Source: Rachicladosporium sp. CCFEE 5018 (Eukaryota; Ascomycota; Dothideomycetes; Cladosporiales; Cladosporiaceae). From it: a stretch of DNA of 64,000 nt. Every line of letters starts with the position of its first letter. Position 1 is the first letter of the stretch. Made by a program: the position numbers and the translations under genes. The stretch is from NCBI GenBank assembly GCA_002077045.2, contig KZ111141.1:129411-193410 (forward strand), given 5' to 3'. Under the pieces are notes generated by a model. The model saw nothing but the letters and a program-made list of their open reading frames with translations, was not told where the DNA came from and ran no database searches. This document shows positions 30,090 to 39,445 of this stretch, piece by piece.

Positions 30090-31744
30090 TCAGTCGAAAC
30101 TGAGAATCACAGCGCTACTCCTCAGCAAGCTCACCTCGACCATTCCACTCCTACTGACCCTGACAGTTTCGCCTCTCGTAGTGTTAGCCAACTTCACGGG
30201 TTTACCATGTCCCAGCTCCTGCGCAAAACTGAACCCATCGAACGTCACGCCAGTAATAGCGTCACTGCCATTCGCCAGCAGTCTTTGCAGTCCTACACTC
30301 TTGACACCTCGCGGAAGCTGGAAGCTGTACTTCTCCACTAGTCTCGTGTAATTCGTGATGAAGCCAACGTTGGTAGCAGTAGCGTTGTAGGCATTCATGT
30401 TGATGACGATCAGCTTCGCCAGCTTGCCGCGAACATACGACGCATAGGCGGCCTCGTAGTAGTTCGGCAAGCCCAGATCAACGATCTGAGGGCGGGCACG
30501 AGGTTTCGTGAGATCTCCCAGAAAGGCTGACAGTGCGATGTTGCCGTAGAAGGGCGCTTTAGTTTCGAGCGTAGTGTTCCGCGTCTGGATGGGCTGCCAG
30601 GCTTGATAGCGTTAGTTGGTACCTTGATGCATATGCCACCTTCCGATGCCCTGGGTAATGAGCTGAAGTCCGTAGTCTAGCCCCCACAATGCAGCGCCGA
30701 AGGAATTTGATACTCCACCGATGCCTTGGCGTGCGAGAGAGTTGCTTTCGCCGATGATGAATGGCACCTTTGGGACTAGGGAAGGGTTCGTGGCGCCGAC
30801 GGCGTCGATCGAGCTGGAGATACCGGCGAGATTGGCGACCGCGACGATGTTGTTTGTGTGGTTCATTAGAGTGCCTTGCTAAGTTATGCCGGGGTTGCCG
30901 CGCGCTTCGATGTACCTAGCGACCTGTTAGTGTCAAACGAGCATAGCCGACGGGTGGGAGGAGATATCCACTTGTGCTGCGCGATGTACTTGATGTCACT
31001 GTCCGCGTTCAAGCCAGCGGCAAATATCGGCGCCGTGCCGAATTTGCTGAAGCCCTGGAATCCTGCAAGCGAAGGCGCCACGAACTTGAAGTTTTCGTCG
31101 TTCGCTTGCGTTGGGTAGGCTTTCTCCATGACCCGCCGGATCTTGCGTGACCATTCGAGCCACTCGACCACGTATGCTGTGGGTGTGTAATTCACACGAC
31201 GCACAACCCCAGGGAAGGAGTCCGGCTCGTTGCCGAGCTCCCAGCCGTTGAACTTGCCTCGCAAGGCGCGACAAGCATAGGGAACAGAGTCTAGTAATGC
31301 CTGACGGGCTTCAGTCGAGTTCTCCGCAAGGTTAAAGCCAGGAGAGAATTGAACATCAGGCCACGTGTGGTACGACTCGAAGAACGCCGGGCCGAACGTC
31401 TGATTGGCTGGGTAGTCCGGAAGGGCAGGATTAAAGAACTGGATCACAGCTTGCGTCTGCGAGGCGTTGAAGGTACCGAGGTCCTGGGTGTTCCCTCCGA
31501 CGCGGATCAATGGCTTGCTGCCAGCGTAGTGCGCGATGCTGCTTAGGAGGTTATCGGAATAGGCGTTCGGGTTCGATGCGTTGCCTGCAAAGTCTACGAA
31601 GGAGGAGAACTCGATGGAGTAGGACAGGAAGTGCTCCAACGGCGAGTTCGCGCCGCTTGGGGGCCCGAATTTGACATCGATGCAGTCTGATGCCGCAGTG
31701 AAGGTGATTGCCAATGTGCTGGCGAATATTGCTGTTAGATACAT
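30090..31744 (-). pseudogene. GH79 family glycosidase (beta-glucuronidase-like), two in-frame stops
   Basis: Two exons, 30972-31744 and 30090-30915, with a 56-nt intron (GTGGAT, CACTAAC, GCTAG). Read through, this gives 532 codons. A signal peptide is clear (MYLTAIFASTLAITFTAASD), so the ancestral protein was secreted. GH79 features are RVGGNTQDLG, the acid/base region FNGWELGNEPDSF (E173) and the nucleophile region VPFIIGESNSLARQG. The C-terminal beta-sandwich ends SLLRSSAVILSFD. Two stops break it: TAG at 30879-30881 (codon 270, in PGIT-stop-QGTLMNH, where relatives have a hydrophobic residue) and TAA at 30612-30614 (codon 359, in MHQGTN-stop-RYQAWQP, where relatives have Tyr). The intron and everything else are intact, so decay is recent, or the stops are sequencing errors. 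Confidence 0.85.
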
Positions 31745-32620
31745 GTTGACCTAGAGACTATCGCAGGATTTCGTCTCCAATCAGGCGTACTCGACTCCAT
31801 GGCTTGCATGGTGTGCCTTATAGCACTGCAGTCGGGCTTTGCCGATATGTCGGCCTCTGAAGTCTACATTCGCAAATGTCTGCCAGTCGGCAGGTAATCG
31901 GCCTTCAGTGCGTTAGCCGTTCAGGCACTCCGCAACCGGGGCGTGTGGAGAAGGATCGTTGTCAAGATGACATCCGGAGTATGAACAACACGATCCGATG
32001 CTGGCTGCCGACACTGTGAGGACCTGAGTGCGGCGGACCCGCCATGGCGATAGGGGGAGCCGTGAGCCGTGGTCAACGCGGAGAAGGAAGATCACAACGG
32101 ATTCCTGCGGAGACTGTGGGAGGCAATGTGGGAGGAGAAGGGAGGAAGTGGAGAAGGTACATGTAGCCAAGATATATAGAGATGTGGGGTGTGGGGAAAT
32201 TGAGATTGACCATGGCAATAAGGTTTCATAGTCATGTAGCACGACCAGCAACAAGTGAGGTATCCATTCTTCACTATCACCAATCGTCAACGATCATCAC
32301 ACCATTGCTCCTCAGCAAGCTCATTCCTACCCGTCCATCATTATAATTCGCACCACTTGTGTTCGTATTGTCATTCTCGAGATTTTGCGAAATACAGTGC
32401 ACGCGTTTGTTACGATACCAGAACAAGCAAGTAGAACACATGCACCCCTCCCGTAGGTTCGAGGCGGGCACAGCGACAAGCTATGCCGCAGGATCGCGCA
32501 ACTTTCATTCTTCCCTCTAGCATTATCCTGACGCCTTTGCTGTCTTCCTTGCCATCAACATCCGATGTACAAGCTGTTTGAGAGATTGGCGCTCTCTCCC
32601 GTCTGCGCAACTAATCAGAA
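31745..32620. other. Intergenic with a GH79 tail relic
   Basis: 876 bp between the divergent GH79 and NLR genes, expected to hold both promoters. Apart from the GH79-like tail at 32277-32350 I recognise nothing. The sequence close to 32600 should carry the NLR start region. Confidence 0.45.
32277..32350 (-). pseudogene. Relic of a GH79 C-terminal end
   Basis: The minus strand reads NDGRVGMSLLRSNGVMIVDD and stops, close to the end of the GH79 gene 2.2 kb away (SGMVEVSLLRSSAVILSFD). At the DNA level both share GAGCTTGCTGAGGAG followed by a similar TGTGAT stretch and a nearby stop. Nothing more of a GH79 gene is visible upstream, so this looks like the remnant of a former tandem copy, replaced or deleted by later events including arrival of the NLR gene. 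A short chance similarity cannot be excluded. Confidence 0.45.
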
Positions 32621-35600
32621 ATGCGCCTTCTCAATATCGAGAGCCTCACATTCGCCGAATTTCAAGGCGACGAGAGGCCGGCGCACGTGATAGCGTCGCA
32701 CCGGTGGTCGAAAGACAGCCGGGATGAAGCAACATTTCAGGATGTCAAGGACTGGCGCAACACGAGTGGAAGAGGCTACCAGAAAGTAAAGGCGTTTGCG
32801 GAATATGTCAAGAGCAGCATATCTCATATCGAGTGGCTGTGGATAGATACATGCTGCATCAACAAGGATAGCGCTGCAGAGCTGTCAGAGGCGATCAACT
32901 CGATGTTCGATTGGTACCACAATGCTGAGGTGTGCCTTGCGTACCTTGCAGACGTTGGGGCAGCAGAGGATATGAGCGGCTTCGAAGAGAGTGCGTGGTT
33001 CACGAGGGGCTGGACACTGCAGGAGTTGCTAGCGCCAGAGATAGTAGTCTTCGTGACGGCGGGATGGCAAGTCATCGGTCACAAAGGAAGCTCTTCTGGT
33101 AGCAATCCTGGGCTTTCCATCGGGCGTGAATTGCAAGACACGATAGCTCGGGTCACGGGAGTTCCAGTGGAGGTACTGCTCAATTACGATGCAAGTGCGG
33201 ACCTGAGCGTCGAAGAGAAGCTGAAATGGATGGAGGGCCGGACAACGACACGCCCGGAAGACATGTCATACGCTCTGTTTGGCATACTCGATGTGAAGCT
33301 ACCTGTAATCTATGGAGAGAAATATACGGGGGCAAGACAGCGCCTTATCGCGGCGATCCACCAGCGGAACAATCTGACGGTACAACAAGCCGAAGAATAC
33401 AGAAAGATCTCTGCATGGCTCTCATCGTCTGATCCATGGACAAGCCATGACAGGGCACGGCAACAGCACGAGCCTCAGACGGGCGTCTGGCTGCTTCAAC
33501 ACAGTCAGTACCTGGCGTGGAAGTCTGGGCCGAGCAGGCTGCTCTGGGTGTATGGCAAAGCGGGATGCGGGAAGACTATTCTCTGCTCTACGGCCATCGA
33601 GGACATGAAGACGCACTGCGAAAGCGACGTTCTTACAGGACAAGTGATCTTCTACTTTTCCTTCTCGGATACTCAGAAGCAAACCTATAAAGACTTCCTT
33701 GTTTCGTTGGTTGTGCAGCTTGGCGAAAGGGAGCCTGGGCTGTCGCTTCTTCGCCAAGCGTACCAAAGGACCGAGCGAAGACTGCCGGGATCAGATGAGC
33801 TGCAAAAGATATTGTATTCATCTATTGCCGCATACAACAAAGTCTACGTCCACTTGGATGCGCTTGACGAATGTCCCGAAGGCGATGGAGTCCGACAAAA
33901 CGTGTTGGATAGTGTAGAAAAACTCTTGGAACAACTGCCAAACGGGCGAATTCTAGTGACAAGTCGCGACGTACCAGATGTTCGCTCTCTCATGCAAGAC
34001 ACTGGCGCCGATCCAATGCCTATCATAGCCCGGACAGTAGATGCCGATATACACAAATATATCTCTACTCACATGTCGCGTGACAGAAAACTCTCGCACC
34101 TCGATGCAACTGCAAAGGCATTGATTGAAGAGACGTTGTCGGAGAGAGCAGACGGAATGTATGTTGAACATCTACTGTGTGCAACTACCGTATGCCAAGA
34201 GATTAATGCTACGCAGGTTCAGATGGGTGTACTGCCAGCTGCAGCAGCTAAAGCAGTCCAAGTGTACTAGGCCAAGCTCACTCAGAGCGGCTCTGTTTGC
34301 TTTGCCTAAGGATTTGGACGAAACGTACCAGCGCATGCTGGATAACATCAACAGAGCTGACCGCTCCAACGCACTCACGCTCCTCCGATGGCTTGCTTAC
34401 GCACAGTCGCCTCTAAGCCTTCTCGAGCTTGCCGAAGCTAGTATAATTGACCCAACAGATAATCTCGCAGCAGACGGGCTTGTGGACACTGACGACCGCG
34501 GTAATTGGGCCGACACGCTCAACATCCTCGCCGGCTTTGTGACCATAGATGGTGGTCTGGAAGAAGAGGTTGACCATGGTATTGATTATGTGGGCGCCTT
34601 CGGCATGATGCGCGCGTCTCGACAGATCGAAGAAAGCACCAGAGTCAGATTGGCTCATTTGTCTGTCAAAGAATATCTGGAGTCGTCACGCATACTGGCG
34701 AGCGATGCGAGATATTTCCAATTGGACCCACTGAGGGAGCACAGATACCTGACGCACAGCTGTCTTGTGTATCTCACACACTATAGCGCCTCTTCGCTAA
34801 AGATTTCAACGGAGAGGGATCTTGCAGCATTTCCGCTATTGCTATATGCTGCCAAGACATGGACATATCACGCAGCGCTACAGCAGTCTAGCAGCAGCAT
34901 CCGGGAGGTAGCATTTCTCACTTCCGCGGCCAGAAAGCGCGATTGGCTTGGGATCTACGATCCTGATTGGTTAGGGAACCGACCTCTTAATATCCGGAGC
35001 CGGGATAGTGGGACTGCGCTGTATTATGCTAGTCTGCTCGGCCTCAAGGCAGTAGTACAAGATCTATTGAGCGGAAGGACAGACGTAAACGCTCGGGGCG
35101 GTGATCTTGGCAATGCTCTGCAGGCAGCATCAGTTTATGGCGACGAGAATGTGGTGCAGATGCTGATCGGTGCAGGAGCAGACGTGAACGCTCGGGGAGG
35201 AGGCCATGGCAATGCACTGCTGGCGGCATCGTATGAAGGCCACGAGAAGGTGGTACAGATGTTGATAGATGCGGGAGCAGACGTTAACGCTCGGGAAGGA
35301 GTCTATGGTAATACTGCACTACAGGTGGCATCCGAGAAGGGCAACGAGAAGGCGGTGCAGATGCTGATAGATGCAGGAGCAGACGTCAACGCTCAGAAGC
35401 AATACAGTGGGAGTGCACTGCATGCGGCATCTAGTGGCGGTTACGAGAAGATAGTCCAGATGCTAACAGACGCAGGAGCAGACGTCAACGCTCAGGGAGG
35501 ATACTATGACAATGCGCTGCACGCGGCATCAAAGAAGAGCCACGAGAAGGTGGTGCAGATACTAATAGACGCAGGAGCAGACGTCAACGCTCAGGGAGGC

Positions 35601-35936
35601 GACCTTGGCAATGCACTGCAGGCAGCAGCTGTTAGCGGTCACGAGAAGATAGTGCAGATGCTAATAGATGCAGGAGCAGATGTCAACGCTCAGGGAGGAC
35701 GCTATGACAACGCGCTGCAGGCAGCATCAGAACGAGGCTATGAGAAGGTACTGCAGATGCTGATGGACGCAGGAGCAGACGATAGAACACCACCATCGAC
35801 ACCAATTGAGGTGATGTCATCGTCGTCTTCGGTTGAGATAATTTCCCCTCCATCACAACAGGATGACCGATTCCGAAGCTCAGGTCGACTGCGAAGCAAC
35901 GTTTCAAAGCGGAAGCGATGCGCAGAAGATGAGTGA
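32621..35936 (+). CDS. HET-NACHT-ankyrin NLR-like protein
   Basis: Two exons, 32621-34158 and 34217-35936, joined by a 58-nt intron (GTATGT...ACGCAG) that restores ADGMFRWVYCQLQQLK. The product is 1,085 residues. An N-terminal HET effector domain (about 20-160: HVIASHRWSKDSRDEATFQD, WLWIDTCCINKDS, WFTRGWTLQELLAPE) is followed by a NACHT NTPase with Walker A GKAGCGKT (about 312-319) and a Walker B region VYVHLDALDE (about 408-417). Then comes a helical linker and eight ankyrin repeats (about 777-1040) with a short Arg/Lys-rich end. Fungal NLRs of this layout control non-self recognition and programmed cell death after fusion of unlike strains, and possibly responses to other organisms. The repeats are very alike, a sign of recent duplication or gene conversion. 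No stop or frameshift is seen. Confidence 0.9.
35010..35790 (+). repeat. Eight tandem ankyrin repeats of 99 bp with high similarity
   Basis: Within the NLR gene the 33-codon unit recurs with the pattern GNALQAAS-x-x-G-H-E-K-V-V-Q-M-L-I-D-A-G-A-D-V-N-A. Differences concentrate at a few positions (after AAS, and the two to four residues after NAQ/NAR). One unit carries an extra codon (GNTALQVAS). Confidence 0.85.
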
Positions 35937-36656
35937 GAAAGTTTGGGAGGACATGGGAGGACATGGGAGGACAATGGAGGGCAGGACATAATGTATGGTG
36001 ATGCGAGAGATGGTATGGAGAGGATGAATGAGGGAGAATGACCACAGCAGTCCCATGACGAGCAAAATGACGAGTGAGGTTGAGAGGTGCTACCCTGACT
36101 CTAGCAGTGCGCATCGTCTCCATGTCGGATGCGGCTGGCATTCCACTCTTCAGACAAGAAGAGGCGCAAGAGTGGAAGGCATCGTCTAGGCGTCAAATCA
36201 AGCCAACTCACGGCATCCAGCTCTGAGGATTTCAGCTCTGCACTTGTATGACTGAGGTCCTTTCGAAAGCATCGTCGCTACGAGCCTCCCGACATGGATG
36301 ATGGCCCAAGTGCCAACGAACATGGCGAGGGTGATCTCATTTCAGGTGAGCTGGCCCAATGTCGGTAGCGCAGCAAAATGAGCTTTGCTTGAATCAACGT
36401 CCGCACTACGACCCATCAGCTCTGCTGAATTTAATTATACCGTCGACGGGAACCTCCTGACATGCAGTGCTCTAGCGCGTCAGAGGAAGGCAGATCGCTG
36501 CAAGCCGCACGCACGCTTGGTGTTTCGTGCCCACTTTTTCGATATAACTCGCCAAGAAAGCCAGACCGATATCGAGATGGAACACATCGGCGGCCAGGAT
36601 ATCTGTGAGGCTTGGCTATCGACCATCCTCCGGCAGGAAGAAGGAAGCAGCTGGAG
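35937..36656. other. Intergenic downstream of the NLR gene
   Basis: 720 bp between the NLR stop and the stop of the small minus-strand gene, so a convergent arrangement. The first 40 bp hold a short minisatellite at 35945-35973. The rest shows no supported gene. Confidence 0.5.
35945..35973. repeat. 10-bp minisatellite, about three copies
   Basis: GGGAGGACAT occurs twice followed by GGGAGGACA, starting nine bases after the NLR stop codon. Such short repeats can change copy number between strains. Confidence 0.85.
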
Positions 36657-37088
36657 CTACTCTTCCGAGTCCTCTGTCTCCGCAATTGCGTCTACCATGA
36701 GATCAACGCCTCTCTCGTAATCCTTTTCAGACAGTTCTCCAGTAGCCTTGAGCATTTCGAGAGCATAGTGCACCCACGTCTGACAGTTGTACTCTCTGTC
36801 GTCATTATCGACAGAAACTTCGGACAAGGTGTGAACTATCAACACCCTCGTGAACGTACTAGACAACTGTCCAACGTCAATGGCCCTCACAAAATCTTGG
36901 TTCGTAGTTGGATCCGCGTTGTCTCCGGGTTGGTACTCGAAGAAGCCGTGTCCTCCAGTGATCTCTGCAACCAAAGCCGGCGATTCATCTGAGAATCATA
37001 GCCACAGGGCAGTGTGTCTATACTGCGGATAGTCCAGTGGGGTGCCTTTATCGACGATGATGCTGATGTGCACTCTAGATGCAGTCAT
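36657..37088 (-). pseudogene. Small NCQTWV-motif protein of filamentous ascomycetes, one in-frame stop
   Basis: A single frame of 143 codons from the ATG at 37088 (MTASRVHISIIVDKGTPLDY), interrupted once by TGA at 36996-36998 (in HTALWL-stop-FSDE). It continues with GHGFFEYQPGDNADPTTNQD, VDNDDREYNCQTWVHYALEM and SEKDYERGVDLMVDAIAETE. This pattern (HTALWLRF..., NCQTWV, GVDxMVDAIAE) matches a small fungal family of unknown function that I believe is DUF7770. A CGA or AGA to TGA change would explain the stop, since Arg is common at that place. It sits next to the NLR gene. Confidence 0.6.
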
Positions 37089-37511
37089 GGTGATCTCCTT
37101 ATCAAGGCGATGAACATGTTCTTGCTGCAAGTATGGACTGACCAGCTTGTGCTGGGGAAGGTCCCGATAGCTGAAGTCAAATCTGTCGCGCGATCCAGAG
37201 CGACGGATCAAGATTCTCGTCTGAACTAAGCTTCTCTTGAATACTGCGGTCTTGACGGATCGTATCGACTCGTGTTGTGCGTATCTTCAATGGTGTTGCT
37301 TCAAATACTCGTCGGTAGTGCGGGCCGGCGCGCAACTTAGCCGTGTCCACCGAATTAGGCAGCTTGCAGCAGTTGCCTGGTGTTGCCTGATCTCTCTTCG
37401 TGTTCAGAGGCCAGGATAAACACATATGTAGTGTGGTCGGGAAGTGGTAGCGGTCGTAAAGACTGGTTCCAAAGACCCCGTTTCCAGCATTCTTCTGCAG
37501 TGAACCTCACC
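37089..37511. promoter_or_regulatory. Divergent region between the small gene and the dienelactone hydrolase gene
   Basis: 423 bp separating two divergent starts, so both promoters are expected here. I can assign no specific element. Confidence 0.3.
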
Positions 37512-38372
37512 ATGACTTCCAGCTTCACTCCCTCAGCAGCTTGCTGCTCAAACCCACCCATTATAGGCCCGCCCTACGACTCCAAAGGCACATCCATCGA
37601 AGTCGCGGGGACGAAAGTCTGTAAGACATCCTTTGCTGTCCATCTTACGCCCATCGCGTGACTCTCGTCACAGACACATCATCGACCCCACCAGACCCGC
37701 CCAAACGTGCCCTCTTGATCCTCTACGACATCTTCGGCTACAGCGGCCAAATCCTCCAAGGCGCCGACTACCTAGCCCAGCACTTCCGGATCTTCATGCC
37801 GGATTTCTTCGATGGCAAGCCCGCACCATTGAGCTGGATGCCCATGGACGGCCCGGCTGATGAGGCCGCCATGGATGAGTTTTGCTCAGGCCCTGGCGGA
37901 AGGGAGAAGACGTTGAAGAAAGTCAACGAGCTGATGGTTCAGTTCAAGCAGCAGTGGCCTGAGATTGAGAGTTGGGGGATTGTTGGGTATTGTTGGGGTG
38001 GCTGGGTGAGTTGCCTTCTCTTGCGACGCAGCATCGTTCGGCTGCTGATCATTCCTGCACAGATCGCACCATATGCGGTAGGCAAAGACACGCAGTTCAA
38101 GGCTTGCGCGATGCTGCACCCCGGGTTCCCTGGAGCGAAGGTCGCGGAGGAGGTGTCCGTGCCAGTGCTAGCGCTCTGTTCGAAAGATGAGCCCGAGAGC
38201 GAGTACGCGGACTTTAAGCCAGCGTTGAAGACGAAGCACGGGTTCGCATAAGTTCCCTACGATGGTGCACGGCTGGATGGCCGCACGAGGCGATCTTGAG
38301 AGTCCGGAGGTGGAGCAGGAGTTTTGGCGTGGGTAAGAGTTGTTGCTGAAGTGGTTCCAGAAGCATCTCTGA
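37512..38372 (+). pseudogene. Dienelactone hydrolase family protein, frameshifted near the C-terminus
   Basis: Exons 37512-37620, 37674-38005 and from 38063, with GTAAGA and GTGAGT donors. The order is GTKVYTSSTPPDPPKRALLI, LYDIFGYSGQILQGADYLA, the nucleophile elbow WGIVGYCWGGW (Cys near residue 142) and ALCSKDEPE with the acid. At 38240-38256 the frame ends in a stop (KHGFA-stop), but the next frame continues in family style, FPTMVHGWMAARGDLESPEV. That segment includes the catalytic His, then another stop TAA at 38334-38336 (WRG-stop-ELLLKWFQKHL) before the natural end at 38372. The reading is thus truncated before its catalytic His, so it should be inactive as given. The family hydrolyses dienelactones and similar esters. 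Confidence 0.75.
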
Positions 38373-38495
38373 GGGCGCTGATATCCAGTGACGGCCGCAT
38401 TGTAGAGTCCTTAGATTTCTTTGGCAGGCGTAATTGACGACATATGGGCGCTGAGGAATTGAACGTCGCTCTTACTAGCATGAGACCACAGATTT

Positions 38496-39215
38496 TCAAC
38501 CTCCATTCATCTCAACATCTTCATCACTGCCTTCAACCTCGTGACTGCCATTCAGTCTCATCTCACCCACCTCTTCCACTCCATTCCCATCCTCCCCCTC
38601 ACTCCCCTCCAGCTCCTCCAGCTCCTCCCCAAGCGCACTTACCCTCGCCTCGATCCTATCCTCATCCTCCAAGAACCCCCTCGGATTGATCTTCGGCAAC
38701 GTCGTAGCACAAACCCTCGTCTTACACAACAAATCATCCACAAACTCATCCACATACGTCAACGCCCAGCCTTCCCTGGTCCTGCGCTTCAGCTTTCTCG
38801 CATCGCTCAGATACGGCTCAAGCGTGACATAAACATCCTCATCCTTCTCCCAAGCCAACCTCACATAAAAAGCAGCCAACGCCCTCAAATACTTATACTC
38901 CTCCCCCGCCTGCTGCAAATAAAACATCACCACCTCCCTCTCCGGCAGCAACTGCAACATCTTGAACGCCAAGCACAGAAACGGCGTTGGTTTCTGCGCG
39001 ACGCCGTATGTCCCACCGATGAACGTCAGCTCCACGGCGCGGTCGAGCAAAGTGGCGGCGTTGAGGCCGAAGCACTGCTCTTTCCAGTAGTAGGAGTCTA
39101 CTATGCGGTCGCGGACGGGCTTTTCGAAGAGTTTGAGCGGGTTGTCGCCGTGGAGGAGGGTGCCGGTGTAGCCGCGCTCGTCGAGGGCGCGCTTGGCGTC
39201 GGGAGCGTGGGCCAT
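38496..39215 (-). CDS. prp38: Pre-mRNA-splicing factor Prp38
   Basis: Single exon of 239 residues from the ATG at 39215 (MAHAPDAKRALDERGYTGTL). A second in-frame ATG 24 bp upstream is less likely because the family begins at MAH. The PRP38 domain is complete: LLHGDNPLKLFEKPVRDRIV, SYYWKEQCFGLNAATLLDRA, ELTFIGGTYG, PTPFLCLAFKMLQLLPEREV, EYKYLRALAAFYVRL and YVDEFVDDLL. An acidic tail follows (VEGSDEDVEMNGG). Prp38 is a U4/U6.U5 tri-snRNP component needed for spliceosome activation. Confidence 0.95.
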   Translation of the reverse strand: MAHAPDAKRALDERGYTGTLLHGDNPLKLFEKPVRDRIVDSYYWKEQCFGLNAATLLDRAVELTFIGGTYGVAQKPTPFLCLAFKMLQLLPEREVVMFYLQQAGEEYKYLRALAAFYVRLAWEKDEDVYVTLEPYLSDARKLKRRTREGWALTYVDEFVDDLLCKTRVCATTLPKINPRGFLEDEDRIEARVSALGEELEELEGSEGEDGNGVEEVGEMRLNGSHEVEGSDEDVEMNGG

Positions 39216-39445
39216 GGTGGGAGAGCGGTGCTTCGTCACATTAATCCATAGCTGATATCTCTACACGGTCACGGGTATATAGTTTGATCCGATGCAGTGG
39301 CTAGAGTTGGAGAAGGCGCAAAGCTTGATCGTCGTTGCCATACCAACGTAAATATTACACTGCACTCTTGCGTCATCTTCGAACATTCTCCCGAGCATTA
39401 CATCTGGCCATACAGACTGCCCATGGCTACGACGAGGGACTTACA

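Noticed and set aside
24546..38372. Reassignment of TAA to tyrosine
   Set aside because: Conserved genes in the same window (for example the BolA gene) end at TAA exactly where their families end, so TAA is a normal stop here.
38541..39251. 236-codon plus-strand frame opposite PRP38
   Set aside because: Prp38 on the minus strand is unmistakable. The antisense product is a low-complexity Leu/Pro/His-rich translation of the codon-biased opposite strand.
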